In this document: positions 9,192 through 18,394 of the stretch, one piece after another | How the letters are laid out: each line of letters begins with the position of its first letter | Position numbering within the stretch: the first letter of the stretch is position 1 | NCBI GenBank assembly: GCA_022826205.1 | Contig: JAJDVJ010000055.1 | Coordinates: forward strand, 1 to 64,000 | Direction: 5' to 3' | Source of the DNA: Silicimonas sp. | Lineage (GTDB): Bacteria; Pseudomonadota; Alphaproteobacteria; Rhodobacterales; Rhodobacteraceae | Length of the DNA stretch: 64,000 nucleotides | Made by a program: the position numbers and the translations under genes | Notes under the pieces: model-generated | The model's database searches: none | Told to the model about the DNA's origin: nothing | Seen by the model: the letters and a program-made list of their open reading frames with translations, nothing else

Positions 9192-10445
9192 TCAAAGCCT
9201 CGAATAGCGAATGGATTGTGACGAAGTCCAGTTCACCTCGATCCTGCTTCCTGTGTCGCTCTCGGTCTCTCCCACCACGACCCGCTGACCATATAGCCAG
9301 GCGCGCTTTCGTCCTTCCTTATGCGTGATCTCAATCACGGCGCGGCTTCGCCCTACATCGAGTGCGGCTTCGATGCGTTCCAGCAATGGCGCGATGCAAA
9401 CCTCGTCAAGGGCAGAGATCATCACCGCGTTCCCTCTGCGTGACGCGATCGTGTCCAACGAGGTCCGCGCATCCTCATCCAGACGATCGATCTTGTTCCA
9501 GACCTCAATCACGACACTCTCCTCATCAACTCCGAGAGCGTCCAGAATTGCGAGGACATCGTCTCGCTGCTCCTCAGTCTCAGTATGGGAAATGTCCCGG
9601 ACATGCAGGATGACATCGGCCACCGGAACCTCTTCAAGCGTCGCGCGAAATGCCGCCACAAGCTGCGTCGGCAGATCAGAAATGAAACCAACCGTGTCCG
9701 ACAGAATCACGTCCTGACCCAATTTGGGCAACCGTACCACTCGCATTGTAGGATCAAGCGTTGCAAAGAGCATGTCCTTCGCCAGCACGCCCGCCCCAGT
9801 CAGTCGGTTGAAGATTGTCGACTTTCCCGCGTTCGTGTAGCCGACGAGCGCCACGACCGGAAAGGGAGTCCTTGCTCGGGCCTCCCTGTGCAGACCCCGC
9901 GTCTTGGCGACCTTTTCGAGTTGGCGCCTGAGACGCACCAATTGTTCATCGATGGCTCTACGGTCGGCCTCTATCTGGGTCTCTCCGGGACCACCCACGA
10001 ATCCAAGACCTCCCCGCTGGCGCTCGAGGTGCGTCCATGCCCGAACCAGACGCGTCCTTTGGTAGGACAGCGCGGCCATTTCGACCTGCAACACGCCCTC
10101 ACGCGTCACCGCACGGTCCGAGAAGATCTCGAGGATCAGTGCCGTGCGGTCCAAGACCTTGGCTTGCCACTCCCGCTCCAGGTTTCGCTGCTGCACCGGA
10201 CTCACCTGCCCGTTCACGAGAACCAGCTCAACTTGCCGGGCGTCGACAAGCGCACGTATTTCCTCGACCTTGCCCTTGCCGAACAGCATCCCAGGAGCAA
10301 CGCGCGAGAGCCGCACCAGTTCTGCGCCCACAAGCGCGACGCTTGGCAACGCCGTTGCGAGCAAGGCAGCCTCTTCAAGTGCCAGGGCCGGGTCACGTCG
10401 CCGTCCCTGGCCTCGAATGTCCGGGTGAAGCACGAGGGCCCGCAC
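9192..10445 (-). CDS. hflX: Ribosome-associated GTPase HflX
   Basis: HflX is a GTPase that binds 50S subunits and rescues stalled or heat-damaged ribosomes. The 417-residue protein has the N-terminal HflX domain (LFGKGKVEEI, ELVLVNGQVSPVQQRNLE), the linker signature RGGLGFVGGPGETQIEADRR, and the G domain: G1 GYTNAGKST, DTVGFISDLP (G3) and NKID (G4). The only start after an upstream in-frame TAA is GTG at 10445, which leaves a slightly short N-terminus. It lies downstream of hfq, as in many proteobacteria, but an unusual 492-base gap separates them. It converges with the acylase gene with 12 bases between stops. Confidence 0.93.
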   Translation of the reverse strand: MRALVLHPDIRGQGRRRDPALALEEAALLATALPSVALVGAELVRLSRVAPGMLFGKGKVEEIRALVDARQVELVLVNGQVSPVQQRNLEREWQAKVLDRTALILEIFSDRAVTREGVLQVEMAALSYQRTRLVRAWTHLERQRGGLGFVGGPGETQIEADRRAIDEQLVRLRRQLEKVAKTRGLHREARARTPFPVVALVGYTNAGKSTIFNRLTGAGVLAKDMLFATLDPTMRVVRLPKLGQDVILSDTVGFISDLPTQLVAAFRATLEEVPVADVILHVRDISHTETEEQRDDVLAILDALGVDEESVVIEVWNKIDRLDEDARTSLDTIASRRGNAVMISALDEVCIAPLLERIEAALDVGRSRAVIEITHKEGRKRAWLYGQRVVVGETESDTGSRIEVNWTSSQSIRYSRL

Positions 10446-10937
10446 GTCCTGACGTTACCTGTTCACCCTGCAAGATGCCCCTGCCCTCGGATGCGGCAGG
10501 AGTGCGCGGCCTTGTGTGCCGTGCAAAGGTGCCGTCCTCGCTGCTGGCATGTGGTGAGGTTGCATCCTTGCCCGTCGGTCCGCTGGACGATGAACGATGC
10601 AGCACTGACCGCGGAGAATGTCTTGTACGGTGCCGTCAGCGGTCAGGATGTTGAAAGAACTTGCGCGCATCGCGAGGCACCTGGTGTCGCGTGAGCGTCT
10701 CCGGCAAGTTCGGCCTAAGTCGGTCTCCCCGCGCACAATCTGACCCCACGTGTCTCGATTCGCTCCGCTCCGCGCCAGACCCGTCGCGTCCGCAGACGAG
10801 TCTTCGAGTGCCCGGTGCTGCGGAAGTACGCCCGGGTCGACTTTGAACGCGTGGTTTTGGCTGAATTGGATTCCGGCCTCCATTCCTGTGCTGGTCAACA
10901 TGGACTCACTGGGGCTTCCGCCCATCAAGCCCTCCAT
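10446..10937. other. Long spacer between hfq and hflX
   Basis: These 492 bases separate two genes that normally lie close together. One minus-strand frame is open over most of the stretch (about 160 codons), but its translation is rich in Arg, His and Ala and resembles nothing known, so I do not call it a gene. There is no obvious terminator. An unrecognised RNA, or a decayed gene, could lie here. Confidence 0.35.
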
Positions 10938-11201
10938 TCAGGAAGGGGTCTCTGGCGCTTGTTCACTCTGTCCTTCACCGTCGTAAAGAGAAATCGGCTG
11001 CGCCGGCATGATGGTCGAAATTGCATGCTTGTAGACAAGTTGAGACTGGCCATCGCGTCGCAGCAGGACACAAAAGTTGTCAAACCACGTGATGACGCCC
11101 TGCAGCTTCACGCCGTTTACAAGGAACACCGTCACGGAAATCTTCGACTTCCTGATGTGGTTCAAGAACACGTCTTGCAAGTTCTGTCTGTCTGTTGCCA
11201 T
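10938..11201 (-). CDS. hfq: RNA chaperone Hfq
   Basis: The 87-residue protein is a standard Sm-like RNA chaperone that pairs small RNAs with mRNAs as a homohexamer. It shows [20 protein letters not shown] (proximal-face Gln and Lys residues), the Sm1 strand [16 protein letters not shown] and the Sm2 motif YKHAISTI (usual YKHA). A short acidic C-terminal tail follows. The ATG at 11201 matches the family start. It lies 136 bases downstream of trkH in the same direction, in a conserved alphaproteobacterial order. Confidence 0.96.
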   Translation of the reverse strand: MATDRQNLQDVFLNHIRKSKISVTVFLVNGVKLQGVITWFDNFCVLLRRDGQSQLVYKHAISTIMPAQPISLYDGEGQSEQAPETPS

Positions 11202-11337
11202 GGGTCACAGCCTCTTTGTTTTTCTTGCGGTCGTTTCTCCGACCTGTCGCAAGTTTTGACGCCCAATATGGGGGTCCGAGAGGACCATGACCACCCCAAT
11301 TACGCTGAATCGTCACATAAATCTCTTCGGAGAACGC

Positions 11338-12843
11338 CTATCTCCAGAAATCAGGGTTCAGAAGCGCGATCAAGGCAAGCGTTTCCAGCCGACCCAATAC
11401 CATCGCCGCACAAAGGAGACCCAGCGCAGCATTGCCGAGACTCGCCAGATCCATCGGCACGCTGCCAGCAATCTCGATCAGCGGCCCCGTCGTCGAGAAC
11501 GCCGCAATCGTCAATATCAGGGATTCCTCCAGATCCAGCCCTCCAATCAAGGAGAACCCGGTCATCACCACGGAACAGGAAAGGGCAAAGAGCATGCAAA
11601 ACACCCATGCGGCATATGCGCCCTGCCGTCTGAATCGACGCCCTTGCCGACCCGACCCTCCTATTGAGGAAGGTTGGACCAACTTTTCCATCTCGCGCAA
11701 CCCGTGCTGATAGAGCGCATAGACCCGCAAGAGCTTCACGCCGCCTGCAGTGGTGGCCACTCCACCCCCCAGCAGCGCCAAGCCGAGGAGCAGAACGCCC
11801 GGTGCGCTGAGACCTGACCACGCCCGCGCCGCGTTCCACTCCTCCGCAACAAATCCCGTCGTCGTCAGAAACGAAGCAACCGTGAAGAGTGCGCCCCAAA
11901 GCTTGCGCAGGCCATCGGACAGCGACATTCCGGACCCAGTCTCGATACTCGCGATCCAGTGCCACAGGAGCAGCAAGGCGACAGCGACAAGTACGAGAAC
12001 GAGTCCAAGCCGCAGTTCAGGATCGACCAGAAGGCTTCGCCAGCCAAGTGGTCGCTCCTCGCGTGCAAATGTCAGGCGCGAAAGGGCGAAGACAAGAAAT
12101 ACAAGGATGATGAATTCGCCAAACGGCCCGGCCTCGCTTCCTTCCATGCCGCCGACCGGAGAGATTCCGGAAGTCGCAATTGTGGACATTGCGTGGCAGA
12201 GCGCCACAAACGCACTGTCGCCCGCGAGATACAGCGACAGCCAAAGCACCAGCGTCAGGCCACCGTAGACCGGTAAGAGCCGCAATGCATAGCGTCGCAG
12301 ACGAGTGGACGGGTTGACCGCCAGACTCGCCGGCTGGCCTTGCTGCCCGATTTCGGCGCCGGACGTGACTTCAAACCCGCCAAGGCTCAAGGGGGCCAGA
12401 ATTGCGATCGCGACGACCCAGATGAAGAACCCACCCATCCATCCGACCTGCGCCCGCCAGAGATGAGCAGAGGGTGGAAGCGTGTCCGGATCCAGAATGG
12501 TCAGCCCGGTCGTTGTGATGCTGGAAACCATCTCGACATACGCATCGACAAACGCAGTTCCCGGCACGGCTTCTGAAAGCGGCACGGCAAGCATGAAGGG
12601 AAGCAGTACCATGCAGCCAACGATGGAGACCAGGTGGCTGCGCCCGAGACTCCGAATCCGCATGCCGCTGATCGCCAAGGCCACCATCAAGAACAGAAGG
12701 CCAGACAGAAGGGCAGCGTAGAAGAACGCCCTTGACGTGGGGTGATCGTCGATGGCCAGGGCATGTGCCGCAGGCAGTAACATCGAGAGTCCGGCAAGCC
12801 CCATCAGGCTCACAATGAAAGGCGCATCGCCAAGCCTGAGCAT
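11338..12843 (-). CDS. trkH: Trk potassium uptake system, membrane subunit TrkH
   Basis: TrkH forms the potassium-translocating channel of the Trk system and works with the peripheral regulator TrkA. The 501-residue protein is strongly hydrophobic with about ten membrane segments and four degenerate pore loops. Filter-like motifs include SSITTTGLTI, MSTIATSGISPVGG, FLTTTGFVAEEW and FSTTGPL. Its ATG (12843) overlaps the trkA stop by one base (TGATG), so the pair is translationally coupled. Length is usual for the family. Confidence 0.93.
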   Translation of the reverse strand: MLRLGDAPFIVSLMGLAGLSMLLPAAHALAIDDHPTSRAFFYAALLSGLLFLMVALAISGMRIRSLGRSHLVSIVGCMVLLPFMLAVPLSEAVPGTAFVDAYVEMVSSITTTGLTILDPDTLPPSAHLWRAQVGWMGGFFIWVVAIAILAPLSLGGFEVTSGAEIGQQGQPASLAVNPSTRLRRYALRLLPVYGGLTLVLWLSLYLAGDSAFVALCHAMSTIATSGISPVGGMEGSEAGPFGEFIILVFLVFALSRLTFAREERPLGWRSLLVDPELRLGLVLVLVAVALLLLWHWIASIETGSGMSLSDGLRKLWGALFTVASFLTTTGFVAEEWNAARAWSGLSAPGVLLLGLALLGGGVATTAGGVKLLRVYALYQHGLREMEKLVQPSSIGGSGRQGRRFRRQGAYAAWVFCMLFALSCSVVMTGFSLIGGLDLEESLILTIAAFSTTGPLIEIAGSVPMDLASLGNAALGLLCAAMVLGRLETLALIALLNPDFWR

Positions 12844-14222
12844 CAAAAAAAGTCGATCGAGACCTGGAACAGGCGCTCAACTTCAGGCACGTCGCCTGCA
12901 AGCGCGAAGACCACGATCACATCGCCTTCATCTATGCGCGTCGAACCAGTCGGCTTCTCCATCCTGCCGTTCTTCTCAACAGCTCCCACTATCACGCCAT
13001 CCGGGAACTCGATATCGCGGATAAGCCTTCCGGAAAGCGAAGAGGTCGAAAGGATCGGCGCCTCGATCACTTCGGCTTCGGCATCCCCGATGGAATAGAC
13101 GCTCCTGACCTGACCACCATGGCGAACGTGACGCAGGATCGAACTGACGGTAGTCGCGCGAGGATTGATGTAGGCATCTATCGACAGGGGATCCATCAAC
13201 GGGATTAGCGTCGGATCGTTAACGAGAGCGATTGCAAACGGGCACCCGGCCTGCTTTGCCCGGACCGAAGCCAGAAGATTGGTGTTGTCGTCGTCGGTCA
13301 CTGCGAGAATCGCATCGGCGCGCTCGATTCCGGCTTCCGTCAGAAGGTCCGAGTTCATGCCGTCGCCGTGCAGAACGATAGTGCGCTCCAGAGAATCTGC
13401 TGCGCTCTCGGCGTGTGCGAGATCCTTTTCGATGACGCGCACGTGCCGTCGTTCGGCGCGCCCTTCAAGCGCCTCCGCGACGGCAAGGCCGACATTCCCA
13501 CCACCGAGGATCACGATGTGCTCCTGTCGCTGCACTTTCTTGCCGAAAGTCCCCAGGGTGCGTCCGATGTCCTCGAAATGTGTCATGACATGGACCTGAT
13601 CACCGGCGAAGAGCTGGTCGCCGGGACTGGGCGCAAAAAGCTTGCCGTTTCGCCTGACTGCAACGACAAGAGCCCGCAAGGTCGAAAACAGGTCTGTCAG
13701 TTGCCGGAGCGGCGTGTCGAGAACCGGGCAGTCCTCGCCCAGCTGGATGCCGAGCAACTGCGCCGTCCCTCCAAGAAACACTCCTGTGTCAAATGCCGCC
13801 GGCACGTTCAGACGTCTCAGGGCTGCTTCCGCAACTTCGCGTTCCGGACTGATGACCACATCGATCGGCATGTGGTCCTTGCGAAACAAGTCGGAATAGA
13901 TTTCCGCGTGATAGCTTTGCGCCCGCAGGCGTGCGATCTTGCGTCTCACGTTGAAAATTGAATGGGCCACCTGACAGGTGACCATGTTCACCTCGTCCGA
14001 ATGCGTGGCGGCAATGATCATATCTGCGTCTCTCGCGCCGGCGCGCTGCAAGACATCCGGATAGCTGGCATGTCCGGCAACGCCCTGAACATCCAGCGTG
14101 TCGGTCGCTCTGCGCACGAGATCCGGATTCTTGTCGACAATGGTCACGTCGTTTCTCTCACCCGAGAGATGCCGCGCGATCTGCCAGCCGACTTGGCCCG
14201 CGCCGCAGATGATGACCTTCAT
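12843..14222 (-). CDS. trkA: Trk potassium uptake system, regulatory subunit TrkA
   Basis: The 459-residue cytosolic protein has two tandem RCK (TrkA-N plus TrkA-C) units. The first NAD-binding motif is MKVIICGAGQVGWQIARHL, with acidic VDKNPDLV at the end of strand two. The second is HIVILGGGNVGLAVAEAL. TrkA gates TrkH in response to nucleotides. The ATG at 14222 begins the Rossmann strand directly, and the longer upstream frame looks non-coding. It precedes trkH with a one-base overlap, in the neighbourhood order ntrX-trkA-trkH-hfq that is common in alphaproteobacteria. Confidence 0.94.
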   Translation of the reverse strand: MKVIICGAGQVGWQIARHLSGERNDVTIVDKNPDLVRRATDTLDVQGVAGHASYPDVLQRAGARDADMIIAATHSDEVNMVTCQVAHSIFNVRRKIARLRAQSYHAEIYSDLFRKDHMPIDVVISPEREVAEAALRRLNVPAAFDTGVFLGGTAQLLGIQLGEDCPVLDTPLRQLTDLFSTLRALVVAVRRNGKLFAPSPGDQLFAGDQVHVMTHFEDIGRTLGTFGKKVQRQEHIVILGGGNVGLAVAEALEGRAERRHVRVIEKDLAHAESAADSLERTIVLHGDGMNSDLLTEAGIERADAILAVTDDDNTNLLASVRAKQAGCPFAIALVNDPTLIPLMDPLSIDAYINPRATTVSSILRHVRHGGQVRSVYSIGDAEAEVIEAPILSTSSLSGRLIRDIEFPDGVIVGAVEKNGRMEKPTGSTRIDEGDVIVVFALAGDVPEVERLFQVSIDFF

Positions 14223-14606
14223 GGCTTGCCCCTTGGCCGTTCCGGACGGCATTTGTCTGGCACGCACTACGGCCATGATCAAGGCGCGGCGCGACCTGTT
14301 GAGACGCAGACCATATCCGGGATGCCTGCGGACGCCGGAACCGCCACACGATTTCGTGCCGGACCTCCGGAAGTCCACCGCATCTTGCCCAAGCCGTGCG
14401 CGAGGCTGGGGAAGCGAGCAATGTCGTCCTCGACGTGCAAAATCGTGACCCTGTGCCAAGAGCATGGCGTCGGCGTGTTGCTGTCCGGAGGCCGGGATCC
14501 CGTCCGGATCTGGTTCCCCGACATCGAATTGCGGGCAGATCGAAGCGGTCAGGACTCCTTAGGTAACGCTCCGTGTCCAGTTCCACTGCAGTGCCGGTTC
14601 CGCACC
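14223..14606. other. Gap between ntrX and trkA
   Basis: The 384 bases contain no gene I can support. Two overlapping minus-strand frames are open but translate to Arg/Pro-rich sequence without family features. No terminator hairpin with a T-run was seen. The trkA promoter probably lies here. Confidence 0.4.
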
Positions 14607-16025
14607 TCAGACTGTCTCCTCCGCTTCACCCGGCGCAGTTCCCTCCGCCGCCGCAGCGTTGCGTGAAGAAGCCATCACATTCAGTGACTTGAGCTTTCTG
14701 TGAAGAGCCGATCGTTCCATTCCCACGAACTTCGCCGCTCGGCTGATATTGCCCCCGAACCGATTGAGCTGCGTGTTAAGATACTCTCGCTCGAAGATTT
14801 CTCGTGCCTGCCGGAGCGGCATGTTTGTGAAGTCCCCGGACAAAACGGCTTTGCCGCTATCCTGCGCCTTTGCTCGACTTTCGCCCTCGACTTCAGTTGC
14901 AGTGATATCGCCCTTGTCAGACCCCAGAATCAGGACCTTCTCGATCGTGTTCTTCAACTGGCGCACATTGCCAGGCCAAGTCATCGATTGAAGCATCGCG
15001 ACGGCATCGTCAGCAAGGTTTCGCAACGGAAGACCCTGCGACTTGTTGAACGACACAATGAAATGCCGGGCAAGTTCCGGAATGTCGTCACTGCGGTCGG
15101 CCAGGTCGGGAACCATGATCGGCACGACGTTCAGCCTGTGAAAAAGCTCCTCACGAAAATTTCCGGCTTCCACTTCGGCCTCGAGGTCCCGTGTCGTCGA
15201 AGAAACGACACGCAGGTCAACCCTTACCTTGTCCGTGCCCCCGACACGCTGAAACTGCTGTTCGGTAAGCACGCGAAGAATCTTTGACTGGGTTCCGGGC
15301 GGCATGTCAGCAACCTCGTCAAAGAAGACCACGCCTCCATGCGCCTCTTCCAGCATTCCCTGCTCAATTCCTCGTTCGGTGCTTTCACGTCCGAAGAGAA
15401 CCTCTTCCATGCGCTCCGGCGCGATCGATGCAGAACTGACCGAAACGAACGGCCCGTTGGCGCGGTCCGAATGCGCATGGATATAGCGCGCTGCAATCTC
15501 CTTGCCAGATCCCGATGGGCCGGTCAGCATCACGCGCCCGTTCGACTTGGTCACCTTGTCAAGCTGTGATCTCAGCGCCTTGCACGCGGGCGACGTCCCG
15601 ATGATGTTTGCCGACCTCAGTTCCTTGCGGCGCAGTTCAGAGTTTTCCCGCCGCAACCGAGAGGTTTCCATGGCGCGCGAGATCACGACCAGCAACTGGT
15701 CGATGTTGAACGGCTTCTCGATGAAGTCATAGGCACCCTGCTTGATGGCGGCGACGGCAATCTCGATGTTTCCATGCCCCGAAATGATGATGATCGGAAC
15801 GTCGGGATTGTCTCGCTTCGTGACCTTCAGGATGTCAATTCCGTCCATGCGGCTGTCCTTCAGCCAGATGTCGAGAATCATCAGGCCGGGCGGTTCCCGA
15901 TTCAACTCTGCCATCGCATCTTCCGAATTCGCCGCCATCCGGGTGTCGAATCCTTCGTCTTCTAGAATGTCCGAGATGAGAGTCCGAATGTCTTCCTCGT
16001 CATCGACAATCAGAATGTCACCCAT
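14607..16025 (-). CDS. ntrX: Response regulator NtrX (no GAFTGA loop)
   Basis: NtrX is the partner of the NtrY kinase. Its 472 residues comprise a receiver domain (MGDILIVDDEEDIR; phospho-acceptor Asp52 in LMILDIW), an AAA+ domain with Walker A TGPSGSGKE and Walker B VVFFDEVADMP, and a C-terminal Fis-type helix-turn-helix (GGNISRAAKFVGMERSALHR). The sigma-54 contact loop GAFTGA, expected between LFG and the GG before Walker B, is absent: the stretch reads LFGRESTERGIEQGMLEE. ATG 16025 is preferred over an upstream in-frame start because it begins the receiver domain. It starts 25 bases after ntrY ends. Confidence 0.92.
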   Translation of the reverse strand: MGDILIVDDEEDIRTLISDILEDEGFDTRMAANSEDAMAELNREPPGLMILDIWLKDSRMDGIDILKVTKRDNPDVPIIIISGHGNIEIAVAAIKQGAYDFIEKPFNIDQLLVVISRAMETSRLRRENSELRRKELRSANIIGTSPACKALRSQLDKVTKSNGRVMLTGPSGSGKEIAARYIHAHSDRANGPFVSVSSASIAPERMEEVLFGRESTERGIEQGMLEEAHGGVVFFDEVADMPPGTQSKILRVLTEQQFQRVGGTDKVRVDLRVVSSTTRDLEAEVEAGNFREELFHRLNVVPIMVPDLADRSDDIPELARHFIVSFNKSQGLPLRNLADDAVAMLQSMTWPGNVRQLKNTIEKVLILGSDKGDITATEVEGESRAKAQDSGKAVLSGDFTNMPLRQAREIFEREYLNTQLNRFGGNISRAAKFVGMERSALHRKLKSLNVMASSRNAAAAEGTAPGEAEETV

Positions 16026-16050
16026 CAGCGTATCTCCCCCGTTCGGCAAG

Positions 16051-18294
16051 CTAAAGCGCGTCGACCTGATCGATACCAGCCGCCAAGGGCAGGCAGATTT
16101 CTGCGCAGGCCCCGATCTGGCCCGAATCGTCCAGCGGGTCGGCGTCCGTCAGAACCAGCGACCCTCCGTGTTCCTCTATGATCTTCTTCACAATGGACAG
16201 GCCCAATCCGGTACCCTTTGCACGTGTCGACACATAAGGCTCGAAGAGCCGTGTCCGATCCTCTGGCAGCCCGATCCCGTTGTCAGAAACCGCAATGCGC
16301 GCAACTTGTCCCTCGACCTTCAGGCTGACATGGACCCTTGGTGAGTAGCTTCTTATCTCTAAACCTTTTTCTGAAATGCTTTCAATTGCTTCACCGGCAT
16401 TCTTAATCAAGTTTGTCAGTGCCTGACCTATCATTGCCTTGTCCACGTCGGCATAGACGGGTGTCTCTGGAATTTCCGAAATCAACTCGTGCGCATCGCT
16501 TGTCTCCTGCAAGGTCACTACATCCCGAACGGTCGCGGCCAAGTCCTGTCGGCTGCGCTCCGGCTCCGGCATCCGCGCGAATCTGGAAAATTCGTCCACG
16601 ATGCGCCTCAGATCGTCTGTCTGACGCACGATCACATCGGTCATCTGGTCAAGCTGGTCGGCATCATCTCCTGCCACAGGGCGGAATTTCCGCTTGATCC
16701 GCCCCGCAGAAAGTTGGATGGGCGTCAGCGGATTCTTGATTTCATGAGCGATCCTCCGCGCCACGTCGCCCCAAGCCGCCATGCGCTGCGCCGTGACGAG
16801 ATCGGTCACGTCATCGAACGCAATCACGTATCCCTCCTCCTCGCCATCCATACCGCGCCTTTTAGCAATTCGCACAAGAAGGGACTCTGCAACGCCGCCA
16901 CGCGACACACGGACTTCATCCTGCTCGGTAACGCGACCGCTTTCATTCAGTCGAGTCAGCAAAGGCCCGAATTCCGGAACCGACTTCTCCAGCGCCATGG
17001 ACAGGCTGTCGCCCTCGATCTTGAGGATGCGTTCCGCTGAGCGGTTGATGAATGTGATCCGTCCTTGGGTGTCGAGGCCGATCACGCCTGCAGTCACCGA
17101 GGAAAGCACGCTATCGAACAACCGGCGGCGGCGCTCGATCTGCTGGTTCGTCGTGAGCAGCCGCTCACGCTGGCCCTTGAGTTGCCGGGTCATCTGGTTG
17201 AAGAGGCGGCCAAGCATGGCGATTTCGTCGTCGCCGGGCTCCTCGCGCACCTGCACATCGAGATCTCCAGCGCCAACACGCTGGGCGGCCCCGGCGAGAC
17301 GCCCAACCGGACGTGCCAGGCGCTCGGCGAACCAAAGGCCCAGCCATGTGGCCGCCAGGATCAGAATGACGGCAAAGCCAAGGTACAGAAGTCCGAACTC
17401 GAATACGAGTTGCCCGCGCGCCGCCTCGAGTTCGTTATACAGCTTCGCCGTTTCCGCCGCCTCGTCCAGAAGCCCGAGAATTTTGCCGTCGACATTGCGT
17501 GATACATAAAGATACCGGTCCGGAAACGCTGCAAGCATCACGAGCGCCCGGAATTCGTCCGTCTCCAGATCTTCAATGATCACCGTCTCGCCGGCAGTGG
17601 CTGCGGCGATTTCGTGCCCGCTTGGCACTTCAAAGTCGAATAGGTAGGATCGTTCCCCACGGATGCGAATTTCCCCGGTGCCGTCAATGACATATGCCTC
17701 GCGCAAACCGCGCTGCACTTGGCCCTGCCCCAGCCCAAGCCATTGTCGGAGATCACCGTCGGAAGCAAACACCGACCGGTTGCGCGAAACATCCAGGAAC
17801 TCCGCCAGCGCCTCGGCATCCTCGGCAAGATCACGTCGCTGGTCTTGCTGATAGGCCACGGCAGCGGAAAGGGATGCCCGCACAACGCCGCTCACACGGT
17901 CGGAAAACCAGCTCTCCAGCCCGACATTGATCGTCAACCCGGCAAATATTGCCACCATCACGGTTGGGATGAACGCAATCAGGGCAAAGACACCGGTCAG
18001 CCGCAAGTGCAGGCGGGATCCCGCCGATCTCGCACGTCGCGCGGTAATCATCGCGGCAATCCGCCTGGCGACGAGAGCTGCAACCGCCAGCACATAAATC
18101 AGGTCCGCCAGGAAGACGAGACGCAATGTCAACGGCGAGGAGCTTCTGTCGAGCGGACCAAGCACAAGAAAGGTCGCCAGAACCAGGACTGGTGCCAAAA
18201 TGACAAGACTCAACGGCCCGGCATTGCGGAACCGCCGCAATTTCCAAAACGGGCCGGCCGATGTCGGCGGCGTTGTACGTGCTCTTTGGGCCAC
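16051..18294 (-). CDS. ntrY: Sensor histidine kinase NtrY
   Basis: NtrY is the membrane kinase of the NtrYX system, linked to nitrogen and redox sensing. The protein (about 747 residues) has two N-terminal hydrophobic segments, a further membrane pair around a periplasmic domain, a HAMP domain (AERLARPVGRLAGAAQRVGA), a PAS region, the phospho-acceptor H-box RIAHEIKNPLTPIQL, and ATPase motifs NLIKNAGEAIE (N box), DNGIGLP (G1) and GTGLGLSIVKK (G2). GTG at 18294 with an upstream AGGA is my choice; an in-frame GTG at 18381, 13 bases after ntrC, would add 29 residues of doubtful coding character. Confidence 0.9.
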   Translation of the reverse strand: MAQRARTTPPTSAGPFWKLRRFRNAGPLSLVILAPVLVLATFLVLGPLDRSSSPLTLRLVFLADLIYVLAVAALVARRIAAMITARRARSAGSRLHLRLTGVFALIAFIPTVMVAIFAGLTINVGLESWFSDRVSGVVRASLSAAVAYQQDQRRDLAEDAEALAEFLDVSRNRSVFASDGDLRQWLGLGQGQVQRGLREAYVIDGTGEIRIRGERSYLFDFEVPSGHEIAAATAGETVIIEDLETDEFRALVMLAAFPDRYLYVSRNVDGKILGLLDEAAETAKLYNELEAARGQLVFEFGLLYLGFAVILILAATWLGLWFAERLARPVGRLAGAAQRVGAGDLDVQVREEPGDDEIAMLGRLFNQMTRQLKGQRERLLTTNQQIERRRRLFDSVLSSVTAGVIGLDTQGRITFINRSAERILKIEGDSLSMALEKSVPEFGPLLTRLNESGRVTEQDEVRVSRGGVAESLLVRIAKRRGMDGEEEGYVIAFDDVTDLVTAQRMAAWGDVARRIAHEIKNPLTPIQLSAGRIKRKFRPVAGDDADQLDQMTDVIVRQTDDLRRIVDEFSRFARMPEPERSRQDLAATVRDVVTLQETSDAHELISEIPETPVYADVDKAMIGQALTNLIKNAGEAIESISEKGLEIRSYSPRVHVSLKVEGQVARIAVSDNGIGLPEDRTRLFEPYVSTRAKGTGLGLSIVKKIIEEHGGSLVLTDADPLDDSGQIGACAEICLPLAAGIDQVDAL

Positions 18295-18394
18295 AGAGGA
18301 TCCTGTCAAATTGCCGCGGCGCACCCTGCGACCGCCGCTGCATGTTGAAGATCTGCAACAGCGACCGCCTGTTTGGCACACAATTGTTGCCGAT

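Noticed and set aside
9585-10694. A 369-codon plus-strand open frame
   Set aside because: It is antisense to hflX and has no protein-family features.
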